Shown here in pieces: positions 33,961 through 45,334 of a stretch of 64,000 nucleotides of DNA. How positions within the stretch are numbered: position 1 is the first letter of the stretch; the number at the start of each line of letters is the position of its first letter. The notes under the pieces are model-generated. The model was given only the letters and a program-made list of their open reading frames with translations, was not told the origin of the DNA and did not search any database. The translations under genes were made by a program, and so were the position numbers. Source of the stretch: Hoplostethus atlanticus (taxonomy: Eukaryota; Chordata; Actinopteri; Trachichthyiformes; Trachichthyidae); contig JAXDDX010000054.1 in NCBI GenBank assembly GCA_034670405.1, forward strand, positions 2,859,001-2,923,000, given 5' to 3'.

Positions 33961-35058
33961 ATGGACAAGCACAGATTTTATGGCAAATCCTGCACCCAGC
34001 TCAGCGCTGACAACATCCGTGGCCGTCGGCCCAACTTGGCAGGTCAGCGGTCAACAGCTCCAGCCCCGAGGGAATCCGTGGCTGATTCCCAGGCTTCTCC
34101 GATGGCTTCTTCCTCCAGAGCACCAGAGCCTACCTCCCGTGACTCCAGCCCAGACTACTCTTCCCCAGATGAGGAGATGGACTCCACTGAGTCTGACACT
34201 GAAACTGCCAGTGAAGCCTGGGTGCCCCCACCAAGTTCAGACAGTTCAGACTCTGGTGATGATGATGATGATGGTGGACTGGAGAATGGTTTGTGGTCCA
34301 AGGATGGGGAAATCAGTTGGTCTGGCACTGCTGATGTCATGCGGCGTTATGTCCCCCCTGTAATCCCCCAGCCAGGTCCAACTCGATTTGCAACTGCCCG
34401 GATGAAGGACATTGAATCCACATGGAATTTACTGATGACAGAGAAAATCATGCAGGAGATTTTGAAAAATACAAACCTCTCCATGCAGCGGACCCCCAGG
34501 GCAAAGCCCTGGAAATATGTGGAGGAGACAGAGCTGAGAGCTTTCTTGGGGCTTCTGCTGCTCGCCGGTGTTTACTGCTCCAGAGGTGAGAGCGTGCAGT
34601 CGTTGTGGGATGAACAAACAGGTCGGACGGTTTTTCGAGCAACAATGTCACAGTTCAGATTCGAAGAACTGATGCAGGCAATCCGTTTTGATGACAGGCT
34701 CACCCGGCCTAGGCGATTGAAGTTCTCCAGGTTAGCTGCCATTGAGCCACTCTGGGGGATGTGGGTGCATCAGCTGCAGATTCTCTTCAATCCAGGCATC
34801 GACATCACAATTGATGAGCAGCTCCTGTCGTTCCGAGGCAGATGTAAGTTTCGGCAATATATGCCGCAAAAGCCAGCTAAATATGGCTTGAAGATCTGGG
34901 CAGCGTGCGACGCAAAGACCTCATACGCCTGGAAAATGGATCCATATACCGGCAAGCAGGGGAGTGTTAGAGAGGTGGGGCAGGGCCAAAGGGTGGTCCT
35001 CCAGCTGATGGAGGGACTGCAGGGAGCACTGGTCTCCTGTGTGCACACCGTGCACTGA
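33961..35058 (+). pseudogene. piggyBac-like transposase (PGBD4-like), C-terminally truncated
   Basis: 365-codon frame; family members are near 580-600 residues. N-terminal ~110 residues are acidic and Ser-rich. From ~150 the DDE_Tnp_1_7 domain begins (WKYVEETELRAFLGLLLLAG, FRATMSQFRFEELMQAIRFDD). It includes the first catalytic Asp in TIDEQLLSFRGRCKF and the following PQKPAKYGLKIWAACD. The frame ends shortly after GQRVVLQLMEGLQG, where the family normally continues into the second-Asp motif. The second and third catalytic Asp and the zinc-finger C-terminus are missing, replaced by a (CA)n tract and tandem repeats. Non-functional as a transposase; a truncated DNA-binding product is conceivable. 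Confidence 0.9.
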
Positions 35059-35067
35059 CGGACATTA

Positions 35068-35069
<2 letters not shown>

Positions 35070-35116
<47 letters not shown>
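35070..35116. repeat. (CA)n microsatellite at the transposase truncation
   Basis: Begins about ten bases after the premature stop of the piggyBac-like frame, at the probable deletion junction. A second (CA)n run lies at 33794-33830 before the frame. Confidence 0.95.
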
Positions 35117-35118
<2 letters not shown>

Positions 35119-35340
35119 TTTTCCCTCGTTCTTCTCGCTGGGGTTAAGGTGATGTCTGTTTTGATGAATTTGTAATTCTCTTTAATTTTACAAAACTGCA
35201 TGGAGTTTGCTGCAGAAAAACGGGAAATTAAAGGCAAAATCTTTTATTCACTTTAATTTAAAGGGGGGGTCAAAAAATGTGGTTATAATGGAAGTCTATG
35301 GTACAAGTCTATGGTACAAATCTAGTCCCAACGTAACTTT

Positions 35341-36413
35341 TTTTTTCAATCTGACATTATAGAAAAAGTAATAATGCACCAAAATCAATCTTCTCACTTA
35401 TTATTCAGATGGGTCAGCCGGTGATACTAATAATAATCAAAGTCAAATTTGTTTTTAGAATATTGAATTATAGTGTATTTTAGTGTATTTTTCAAAAAAG
35501 CGGTTAGTGGTATATGATCAAAACTGGCATCTAAAGGGTTAATTTTTAATTGTGATTAATTAAATCATGATATAAATTAAACAAGAACCCCTTCATGAAA
35601 AAAAAGAAAAAAAAATTGGGGAAAAATATTGATCTTTCATAATTTTATTGCAGTTTAAAGTTCAAAATACAAATCTTGTAGTTAACAGTCCCTACGTAAC
35701 TTTTTTTTTTTCAATCTGACATTATACAAAAAGTAATAATGCACCAAAATCAATCTTCTCACTTATTATTCAGATGGGTCAGCCGGTGATACTAATAATA
35801 ATCAAAGTCAAATTTGTTTTTAGAATATTGAATTATAGTGTATTTTTCAAAAAAGCGGTTAGTGGTTATGATCAAAACTGGCATCTAAAGGGTTAATTTT
35901 TAATTGTGATTAATTAAATCATGATATAAATTAAACAAGAACCCCTTCATGAAAAAAAAGAAAAAAAAATTGGGGAAAAATATTGATCTTTCATAATTTT
36001 ATTGCAGTTTAAAGTTCAAAATACAAATCTTGTAGTTAACAGTCCCTACGTAACTTTTTTTTTTTCAATCTGACATTATACAAAAAGTAATAATGCACCA
36101 AAATCAATCTTCTCACTTATTATTCAGATGGGTCAGCCGGTGATACTAATAATAATCAAAGTCAAATTTGTTTTTAGAATATTGAATTATAGTGTATTTT
36201 TCAAAAAAGCGGTTAGTGGTTATGATCAAAACTGGCATCTAAAGGGTTAATTTTTAATTGTGATTAATTAAATCATGATATAAATTAAACAAGAACCCCT
36301 TCATGAAAAAAATGAAAAAGAAATTGGGGAAAAATATTGATCTTTCATAATTTTATTGCAGTTTAAAGTTCAAAATACAAATCTTGTAGTTAACAGTCCC
36401 TACGTAACTTTTT
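35341..36413. repeat. Three ~355-365 bp tandem repeats in piggyBac 3' region
   Basis: The landmark TTCAATCTGACATTATA starts at 35345, 35710 and 36064, giving periods of 365 and 354. Each unit also has GGGTCAGCCGGTGATACTAA, CTGGCATCTAAAGGGTTAAT and GTAGTTAACAGTCCCTACGT. The third runs into the element's right terminus. Units 2 and 3 are almost identical. Confidence 0.95.
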
Positions 36414-36704
36414 CTTAGCAGGGCATAAGGGTTAAGGCAAAGTAATTCACATTGACTGTCCATCTTTCCAAACAGAGTGCCAGGTGAAGGAGCAGACAGA
36501 GATAGGACTGAAATCTTTACTTGCATTACATTTTATTGACCAAGGTCACACACAAAGCTTAGAGAAAAAACAACATAACATATCATACCATTCAACTCAA
36601 GTAAAAAATGCATGGCTTACAGGTTAAAACCTGCTGAAACTACTAATCACAGGCCTGCGAAGCGTTCTGGGTCCCGCCCAGAGTAAAAAAAAGGGCCAGG
36701 AGTG

Positions 36705-39185
36705 CTAACCAGTGACGACGTGCGTGGTGACCACAGACGTGTGGGCTTGCAGTCTGTTCCTCATCTTAATCTCCCGAGCCATCTGGCACCAGACACACAT
36801 ATTACAATTCCATACCAAACAGCAGTCCTCACAAGCCGTACCCTGGAGAGGAGGGATTAATACGACAATCAGTTCAACTACTGACCACTACTGACCACTA
36901 CAGAACTGAAACTGTGACTGAGTAACCACAGTTGGGTCCCTAAACCTAATGGAGCGAAGTCCGTCCTATACTAACTAGACAATAAACAATAGGCATTTAT
37001 TCTCTTTTGTTATGCTACAAAATTAGTTAAAAATGCCATTCTTAGTTGAAATTTACAAAAAAAAACATGAATTGATGAAACATGATTTCAACATGAAAGG
37101 AACATTTTACAAATTAATGTGAAAGTATAAAATTGAAAAAAAAAAAAAGAAATGTATAGTGTGCAATAGTAAACACATGCTTGTTACATTTTGGGCTAAA
37201 TGGAGTCGCTGGTAAACAATAATGTCATTATTGTGTCATTCAGACTTCATATTTAGGTTGTATTTGTAGTGTGTTTTCACCAATACTTTCCATTCAAAAA
37301 AATTTGCATTTAACCAGAGTGTAGGATGTGTAGTTTCAGTTTCAGTCCAGTTATAACTTCAGCTATATTTGTATGTTCACCAAACACACACCTGTATACA
37401 TATACTATGTATGTCTTTTATTTAACCTTTGTTTCTTCAAGAGAGACCTCGCAAAGAAATCAGGCTAAGCTACTAACTGCCTGAATGGGGGGCATCTCCA
37501 TCCCTAGATCACCACCATATCAAAACCACAGTAGGGCCTCTTGGTGAAAGTTGGGACGTCCAGAGAACCCCACCCCCATCCCCTAAGCCGTGACGAGGTC
37601 TTACCTGGATGCCGTAGCGCTGTCTAATGGCGTGGCGGAGCGTAATGCCCACAACGCCACCGTAGTCCATCAAGGGTAAACAGAAGCACCAGCCATAGCT
37701 ATGGAGCGTCTGGCACTGCAAGCAGGGTAAACAAAACATGCCAAGGCAACCTGGAGGGGAGGGGAGAGGAGATAGTAGGCTACGGTGGTCATCCAGTAAA
37801 AGGAATAGTGTTTGATAAGGTAAGATAGTGATGTTCCTTTCTATGATTTCTTTTTATATTTTTTCTTTTGATGTCTACTTTACTTAAGAAAGAAAGAAAG
37901 AAACACCCAACACAACATCCTGTTCCCCAGACGACAACCAATCATGTCATTGATATTTGGTAACGTTAGCTAGCAGAGAACATTAGCAACTGTGTAACTG
38001 ACACTTAGGCTCTTTTGTGAGCATATTTCTGGTGAATACAATCCTAGTGACTTCCTTGTATCCTCCCTGTTCTTGACATTTCCAGGAATACAGCTGCCTA
38101 CCAGTGACACTGGCCCTCCTATCCTTCAGCTCAGTCTGAATTTCTCAACATCTATAAAAGCCCTCAATAAACTTGGAGCTCATCGGGAGCGACACATAAT
38201 GAACCTAATATCTTCATGTTCCTATGGTGTTGCCCCAGCTGATGCTTGGCAGACAGATTATTTTATTATTTTATGATGTGAATATATATGCTGTGCAGTT
38301 AATGCACTCAAACCTGTTTTATTAATCTGTCTTGTTGAGAAAAGAGCTTCTGGTGGTTTGCTGGTTTCAGAGAGGCACCTCAGATGACCCAGTTGAGGAA
38401 GCGTCAACTGCAAAACCATCAAACTGTGATTTCCTGTCGCTTTGCTACCAAAGGGATTTTGTTCTTGCCTCTGTTAGTTTGTTTTTCTGTCTGTCATCTG
38501 GTAGACAGTCCAGACCAATGACCAAGGATTATCATATTATTAACTATGAAACTAACAGAGATAGAAACTTGATTCCAAATCCTAACAGTACGTTTGCAGG
38601 GCGAAGAAATCAATTGAACCTAAAATCAAAGCACTAGAAATGATGTGTTTGGGTGTAACAGCAAGTAAGCCAGTTTCTTTCTGTATTGCACAATCAGTTG
38701 GGAATCAATGTTCAGTCTAGCTCAGTCTTGCTCAGTCTTGCTCAGTCTTGCTCCTAAACCAAAGTGCTGCACTCTACTGTAGTCTACTGATTCCAGTCAG
38801 TGAGTGGATTAAGCACAACTAGGGTTAGGGTTAGGCCCACTACACCAAGACAAATACTTGTAATTTTACGACGCTATAATGCAAAGCAGATGAGACTCAA
38901 ACTACTACTATTTATACTACTACCACTACTAATGCTAATATTAATACTGATACTACTACTAGCCTACTACTTTTTCAAGTTTAAACAGTGGACTAATAAT
39001 GCCAAGATGTCACTGGTAGTGAAGGACATAATAGTGAGTGAGGTCAGAGGTATTTGCTGGGTTGACTTACAGGTGCTCATATCACTGCAGCAGTCAAAGA
39101 GCTCAGTGCTCCACATCCCAGAATTTTGGGTGGTGGTGGTGGTGGTGGTCACTGCCATCTGCTGTGGCTGCTGCTGGACAGCCAT
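36705..39185 (-). CDS. PLAC8/cornifelin-like cysteine-rich protein (ponzr type), copy 2
   Basis: Minus-strand exons: 39071-39185 (start), 37605-37750, 36705-36842 (stop); lengths 115, 146 and 138 match copy 1 exactly and give 132 codons plus stop. Seen: MAVQQQPQQM, a Thr run, NSGMWSTELFDCC, STCCLGMFCLPC, a distinct central segment (HSYGWCFCLPLMDYGGVVGI), RQRYGIQ, and the C-terminal VWCQMAREIKMRNRL. All splice borders are AG/GT. It lies in the right arm of the large inverted repeat, opposite to copy 1. Its intron 1 segment 38073-38276 is nearly identical to 23730-23933 of copy 1, while exon 2 differs at roughly 30 of 146 sites by hand count. Confidence 0.85.
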
Positions 39186-39889
39186 GCCTGCCCAGGATGG
39201 ACATCCAGAGAATGAGAAGAAGGAATTTTTTCAGACAGAAGTTTCTAGATGTGGGTTTTATTACAATAAGTGTACACCTGAGAAACACATACATACATGT
39301 ATACACTAGTGATGTCTAAGCATTTTAAAGGACATGTGACTTTGAACAAAATATGTAACAACTTAACTTTCATATAGAAATTACAGTTGAACACAATCTT
39401 TTTGTTTTATTGGATATGATTCACTTTACTGTTGTTATTGCCCTATACTGTTGCACGCGCACACACATGCGCACACACACATAAATCACCAACTTGGGCT
39501 GACCACTAGATGTTGGTGTACACATTAACGTGCGGCATTAGCCTAGCTCTGAAATTTTAGATACAAATTTTCAGATGGTCATTTTTCATCATTTTATTAC
39601 AGTATCATGTTAGACTTTTAGGCCTTATGTGCAACTTCTTTGTTTATTATTTTACCTCACATTAAATTACTGTTAGCTTACCTTAAGCTAGCTAACGGTC
39701 AAAGCCTATAGTGCTGTAACAGTTAGCTGACTAAGCTAACACTTAGCTTGTGCTGGCCAAACTATTTTTGATTTTAAAAAATATCACTTTTCAGTAAACT
39801 ATGACACCACTGGGGCTGATTTGTATGTAATTTAGTTTCATTCATTTTTCCAATTTATTAACTTTTAGTGCAAAAAGCTTCAGAGAATG

Positions 39890-40255
39890 ACTGACAGGAA
39901 ATGACCATGAAAATATTAATGCAATGCGATTGCATTAACATTTTTAACCCTAACCCTAATTTTCATTAAATTAGGGAAACTGCTTAAAATTACACAATTC
40001 AAATTCAAATTAACATTTGAATTGTGTTAAACACAAAGTGAAAATGAAATGCCAATTAGCTTTTTCATTAACATTTTAATATTGTCATTTTAATATTGAA
40101 TGTACATACCAGTACATGAAAATTCAAATGAAAATCAAATTATTGCATTTTAATTTTCATATTGACTCAAATAATGCATGCAAAAGTGGAAAATGAAAAT
40201 GCTATTGTGGGATTGCATTTTCATTTCCCAATGTTCATTAACATTTGGATTAAGT
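39890..40255. repeat. AT-rich, self-complementary repeat region
   Basis: Many interleaved copies of ATTTTCATT and AATGAAAAT type words in both directions (for example CAAATTAACATTTGAATTGTG). The pattern recalls an AT-rich foldback or MITE-like element. No clear termini; no coding sequence. Confidence 0.4.
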
Positions 40256-40261
40256 TAACTT

Positions 40262-41015
40262 TACACTTCCATAACATTGGCTCTCGCCATTTTAAACGAA
40301 CCGGACTAAAGGGGTTAAAAATCTCCACAATTTGACTCAACCGGACCAAATCAGGTATGACAGAACCCTAAGTAAGTAGTCCATCTCTTCCAAATAATAG
40401 TGACGGATAATACATCTGTCTGAAAATAATTATTTTGTATTGTACCATAAATGGAGGCACGTGTAGAAAAATAGAAACAACACACATTTCTAAAACTCCA
40501 ATAAATACGTTAAGGTCATATAAACTCATTATTGAGTACACAATAACAATATAGTAGTGAATTTTCTCTAATTCAGCTTCTGCTTTAAAGCTAATTTTGT
40601 CTTACCTTTTCTCTTGCTCTGTAAACTCGATAGAAAAAGAAAAGAAAAGAAAAAATCTCACGTCGTCACTTACAGTTGCACAGATAGATTTGTTTCGCGA
40701 TATGAGGACGGCTTGATGAGTTTTCCTGGCGAACTCAGAAAAATGTCATGCAACGTTTTGACACTTGATGAGGTGTTAAGTTTCTTTTTCCTCTAAAAGG
40801 ATGGTTTTAAGTCACACCCCCACTGTAGTACTCTTGCATCAAGCCCTGGCTAACACGCTCACAAAGTTTACACAAAACTATAACCAACAAACAATCTCAG
40901 AAGAAATTTCAGACGTATGCATTAGAATTATCAGAGTAAAACTAGATGTCCCTATAATATTATAAGAGGAATGATATAGTAGGGAACGCCGAAACTGCCA
41001 TTATTGGAAATATAC
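40262..41015 (-). repeat. AT-rich interspersed repeat X, inverted copy upstream of PLAC8-type copy 2
   Basis: Reverse complement of the repeat at 18147-18840 and 45335-45850, including the GCCAGGGCTTGATGCAAGAG and CACCTAGTTTTACTCTGATA regions with minor changes. It includes ACTCATTATTGAGT at 40524-40537. Confidence 0.75.
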
Positions 41016-41314
41016 ACACTTTTAATGAATCAAAATAACAAAGTAAATAAGATACATTTAGTGTTTATGCATTTATTTCTATATTTCTATATTTACTTAT
41101 CCCCAAATTCAGTTATATATGCAATTTATTATTTCGGAATTGTAAATTGTAAATAAATGTTATTTATTTATTTATTTATGTTTATTTTTAATTCATGTGT
41201 GCATTTATTAATTCCTCTATTAATGATTTGATGTATATTTATGTATGTTTTCATATTCGGGCAGTAGCAATCAAGCCCAGCGGACTGCAGCCTCAATGCT
41301 CTCTGATCCAGCCC

Positions 41315-41318
<4 letters not shown>

Positions 41319-41367
<49 letters not shown>
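41319..41367. repeat. (GA)n microsatellite
   Basis: Long GA run at the left end of the 1.2 kb duplicated block 41380-42530, like the shorter run at 53340-53357. Confidence 0.95.
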
Positions 41368-41375
<8 letters not shown>

Positions 41376-41379
41376 GTGA

Positions 41380-42535
41380 TGATTGATATTGGGGCTGCTA
41401 CTGACCAGAGTGGGTGTGCGGCGCCACCTCCAGGCCGCGTGAGGAACACGCGGGGTGCGTGGAGGAGATCCGGAGCGTCAGTCCACAAATGTAATTCTGA
41501 CAATCCATGTAAAATATTTCAGAAGCAAGGAGAAGTACAAGGGACCTGGGAATAGACTGATGTGTTTCATAAAATGATATGGTAAAATTCAAGTTATTCC
41601 TATAATATTCCTATATGGATTTATAGCGTGTCTGCGGGACTCAATGGTGAGTTTATAGTGACCATATCATGTTTATGGTATTGTTTATCTCATATGGTAT
41701 TACTATAGGATTGTCTGTGGTATATTTTTGAGATTTTGCTGTGATATGTATAGAGCATCCTTCTAAATGTTATCAAAATATGCTGTGTATCATAGACTTC
41801 TCTACGTAAGGGAGTGCCAGGACTTACACGTCTTGATGATAGCTGGTCACCAGATGGAGACTCACAGCTCCTCTGACATACTACTACGACGACGACGACG
41901 ACGACTACTACTACTACCACCTTTGTTTGTTAGCACGTTTCTAAAAACAATGTTTATAAAGTGCTTTGCATATAATAAAACACAGTGAAACAGGGAAGTA
42001 AAAGTCCCACAATTAAATTAAATTAATTAGATAAACATATATTTAAAAAAGTAAATGACATGTAAATAGTCCTTTCTCCGACATGCTCTCCTCAATAAAT
42101 CTAGAAACCTATCAAGATATTTGCAAAAATACCTCACTACTGATCCCTAGAGCGGTTTATCCTGCCACTCCAGATTTATATGATTTTTACAGTCATAAAA
42201 TGCTCCTTGCAACAGGCTATAGCGAGAAAATCAGACCAGTTACAGTACCAAGCAAGAGCTCAAAGAAAAGCTGAACAGTGCAAACAAGAACCAGAAGCTA
42301 CTTGACGATGCAAAACCAAGAATGAGTGAAGAATGCACATTAAATAAACCTTTGGCTACTGCAACTGTTTTCTTTTCTCCTAGATGGCAGTGTTGGACTG
42401 TAAGTAGAGGCTCTTAGTTCCCTTTACCTTCCCAGTAAGAAATAATCCTATCATTTTAGTAGGATACTATACAGATTCCCTAGACTCCCTAGAGGAACAT
42501 TTTAATCATAGGAGATTAAAAAAAAAGGATAAAAC
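41380..42535 (+). repeat. 1.2 kb duplicated block, copy A
   Basis: Direct repeat of 53380-54545, from GATTGATATTGGGGCTGCTA to the A-rich stretch after AGGAGATTAAAAAAA. Its first ~130 bases also match the innermost part of the large inverted repeat (28680-28760). Contains a (GAC)n/(TAC)n tract near 41880 and a 63-codon open frame (42083-42274). Confidence 0.9.
42083..42274 (+). other. 63-codon open frame kept in both copies of the 1.2 kb block
   Basis: Begins MLSSINLETYQDICKN and ends TVPSKSSKKS. The copy at 54076-54270 differs by one in-frame codon insertion (LEETY). I do not recognise it. With so little divergence, an open frame is weak evidence of coding. Confidence 0.2.
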
Positions 42536-42599
42536 AGATACCGTAAAATGCAACAAGGTCAATATAAACTCACCACAGACACTCCAGAAGTCCCTATTG

Positions 42600-42770
42600 G
42601 AATATTACTATTAGCCACTAGTTATTTGCTCTCTAGTCACTATTCTGCCATTTACTAGTCGCTATTGTAATTTTACTAGTTGCTATATAATAGACTAGTC
42701 CTAATCTCAGGTACTAGTGACTAATTTGGTATTCACTAGTCAGTCACTAGTTTCTGTTCCAACTAGTTTT
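42600..42770. repeat. Cluster of ACTAGT-containing short repeats
   Basis: Irregular repetition of ACTAGTNRCTATT-like words in both directions. A shorter version is at 54560-54620. Confidence 0.5.
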
Positions 42771-42801
42771 AACTCAATAGAATAAATACTTGTACTTCTT
42801 T

Positions 42802-43085
42802 ACGTCCCAAAAGTCCTCTTTGTGATGCCATGTTACCATAAAAGAACAAAAACGGAACGTACATCTAAAGTCATGTAGGGAACGTACTGTATACCAACTT
42901 AGATGCAGTCCCGAATGAAACGTCCCCATGTGACTAACCATATGGGAACGTTCTCTTAACGTCCCAAATGTACTCTTTGTAATGTTGCAATGTGACCATA
43001 AAATAACCAAAATGGAACGTCCCCCTAAAGTCATATAGGGAACGTTATTATATGACCAATTTAGATCCATATGCGAACGTTCTGA
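42802..43085. repeat. Tandem repeat, two units of ~157 bp
   Basis: Units beginning ACGTCCCAAA at 42802 and 42959 share CTCTTTGT, GACCATAAAA/TTACCATAAAA, the GGAACGT words and TAGGGAACGT. The units are clearly diverged, so this is an old duplication. Confidence 0.75.
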
Positions 43086-43175
43086 TTAAGTCCTCAACAA
43101 GACGTTCCAAAATGTTGCTGAAAATGGTTGTGGCAGACTGGGGGGAGGGTGTGGGGGGCGTAGGCTGGATGTAGG

Positions 43176-44234
43176 GGAGAGTTGAGTCAGTGGACTGACT
43201 CTCCTTGTATCCGGCACCGACTGCGGCCAATTAAGGCCGATTGCAGTCGGGTCATTTTAACCTGTGTGTGGGTGTGTGAACGTCGGCTGGATGAGGGGAG
43301 AGCAACCGACCTGTTCCCTCCACGGCTGACCTGCCGGGACAGAGGTGAGGTGCGCCGACCATTTTATTGTGATGTGAATAAAGCGGCATGTTGGCCCGTT
43401 GACTCCTGCCTTAGTCTGTCTGTCGTGGCCCCGGTTGTAGCAAGCTTGCTACAGTGGAGACCGTGGTTCTCCAGGGGGAGAACAGCATAATCACAGCGCC
43501 GACATCCACCACCACGGACAGCGACAGCAGCTTCCACCTGAACTGTCGGAGTCCAGGCTAGTGGGCCGGTGGCAGTCTCAACGCCGCACTGATCTGCTGC
43601 ACGGCCGTTGGCAGGCTGGCCACTGTCTACTGAGTCTCCCCCGGGATCAGCGAAGCTGTTCAGCTTGGTGAGAGAGGCTCCACGTCATCGTCGGCCGTCA
43701 TCCGGTGGAAGCTGCTGTCGTCATCTGTGGTCGTGGTCGGCGCGGAGATGAAGCTGTTCTCCCCCTGGAGGACCACGGTCTCTTCCCTGTCTGTCGTGTC
43801 CCTGCTCGCTACAACCGGGGCCATGACAAACAGAGACTAAGGCAGGAGTGGAGAGTCAATGCGACAACAGGCCACTTTGTTTACATCACAGCACAATAAA
43901 ACGACCCGGTCTTGACGGCCGCTTTTCAGCTCCGTCTCTCCCAGCCGGCTCACCTCACCTATGTCCCAGGTCAGCCGCGGATCACCAAAGCCCCCAGCCT
44001 TCCAGGATGCATACGAGCTCCAACCCCGACTGGCCAGCTCAGTCTGCTCCCGGCTACAGGTTGGTTGCCGCTGCTGATCTTGCTTGCCCTCCACTCCATC
44101 CAGCCAACAGTCGAACTCTCACGCTCGTTCATTCATGCACACACAGGTTAAAATGACCCGACTGCAATCGGCCTTAATTGGCCGCAGCCGGTGCTGGATA
44201 CAGGGTCAGACCACTGACTCAAGTCTCCCCTCTA
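43176..44234. repeat. Large fold-back (inverted repeat) element
   Basis: Left arm ~43176-43500 and right arm ~43735-44234 are reverse complements with small gaps. Shared landmarks are GCGGCCAATTAAGGCCGATT, GCAGTCGGGTCATTTTAACC, CCTGCCTTAGTCT and CCAGGGGGAGAACAGC. The unpaired centre is GC-rich. No recognised coding frame; class uncertain. Confidence 0.7.
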
Positions 44235-44252
44235 AAAGCTATACCATCTTTA

Positions 44253-44812
44253 CAGTTTTTCTCAGTTGCTTTGGTACATTTCTCGAATCATCCTTAACAT
44301 TTGCAAAACAGTAAACGCATTTCTCGAAACAATTCGTACAAACAGCACCACACAATGGATTACCTCCAAAAGCCTGTAACTTGCTCAAAATCCTTAGTTC
44401 ATCTCTCAAAAGTAAATCTTTACGTCAATGAACATGTCAGTGCCATCAGAATGACAAGTCCTTGTGTCATTGTGTACAAACAAGATAGTCGACATGCTTA
44501 GCCATGTTGTCAATATAACAGTTACTCTGATGGAAACTATGGTGAAGGGTTTGATGACAATGATTGAAAATGCACAAGGCTGCACTTTTTTTGTATGGCA
44601 TTATTGGCATATATCAATTTCAGAAGACATATACAACCAATAAGTCATAATTGTCATTTTCCTAAATGTGCTAAAACATTTGCAAATGGTAACAAAGAGA
44701 AATGCTCTTTCTGTTGTGCACAGGTAACAAAATGTTGTGAAGAATTTCACATATTAGTTTGACGACTTCAACTGTCATTGGAGAATTGAGCCAAAGTAAC
44801 TGAGAAAAACTG
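44253..44812. mobile_element. MITE with TA target site
   Basis: Terminal inverted repeats CAGTTTTTCTCAGTTGCTTTGG and CCAAAGTAACTGAGAAAAAC plus TG, with TA immediately outside each end. 560 bp, no coding sequence; fits a non-autonomous mariner-type element. Confidence 0.85.
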
Positions 44813-44896
44813 TAGTGAAAGTCAAGATTCATCAATTCAGAACACATTTACAAAAAAAGTCTAATAGAAATGGTTGACATGCTTGATATGCTTGAC

Positions 44897-45011
44897 TACG
44901 GAGCCCGGGAAGTGAAATGGATGGAAAAAAAAAAAACGATGTATTTTTGCGAGATCTCGCAATACTTTTTCGCAAAAGTATTGCGAGATCCCGCAAAAAG
45001 TAGGCTCCGTA
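44897..45011. repeat. Compact palindrome with outer and inner inverted repeats
   Basis: Outer arms TACGGAGCC and GGCTCCGTA enclose inner arms 44944-44970 and 44973-45000, which pair over about 26 bases with one mismatch and a 2-base loop. The inner arm contains the self-complementary word GCGAGATCTCGC. Confidence 0.85.
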
Positions 45012-45334
45012 CTTGACAGATTATGACAACTGATTCACCCATTTTGCCTGTAATGACTTATGCAATGAACCTAGATGTTTTGGGGGGTGAGACGATTCAA
45101 CAGAGAAACAATATAATACATTTTGATCAACATGACATAAACTATTGATAATGTAGGAAACAGCAGACAGTTGGACATAACCACTTGCATGAATGTCCCA
45201 AAGCATTTGCAATTTGTTCAAAAGAATGAGAAAATACTTGTGCACAAGTGACTAGATGATGTGGAGGTTGAACAAGTAGTTTTGAGAATTTCAATTCTGA
45301 TCTGAGAAAGCGACCAAAGAAAAACTATAAATGA

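Larger units (their letters stand above)
33178..36431 (+). mobile_element. piggyBac-like element, internally rearranged
   Basis: Bounded by TTAA at 33174-33177 and 36432-36435, with ends CCCTTATGCCC and GGGCATAAGGG in inverted orientation. TTAA duplication plus CCC/GGG ends is diagnostic of piggyBac. The empty TTAA site is preserved in the left arm at 26772-26775. Subterminal sequence is also inverted-repeated (33350-33430 versus 35262-35338). Total 3254 bp. Confidence 0.95.
28951..39880. repeat. Large inverted repeat, right arm (carries PLAC8-type copy 2)
   Basis: Reverse complement of 22660-28728 in block order. It is longer because of private insertions: a Tc1-like element (29084-30681), a retroposed segment (32138-32938), a piggyBac-like element (33178-36431) and additional sequence near 31785-32045 and 39310-39780. 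Confidence 0.85.

Noticed and set aside
33683-34363. 226-codon frame overlapping the piggyBac-like transposase
   Set aside because: Out-of-frame shadow of the transposase, beginning with translated CA microsatellite.
35341-36413. CRISPR-like direct repeats
   Set aside because: Long AT-rich tandem units without unique spacers in a vertebrate transposon; not a CRISPR array.
39945-39960. Telomere-like CCCTAA repeats
   Set aside because: Only about two units (also near 38821); too short for an interstitial telomere tract.
43176-44234. Pair of long terminal repeats in opposite orientation
   Set aside because: No internal coding region, arms are inverted rather than direct, and no primer-binding site was recognised; left as a fold-back element.
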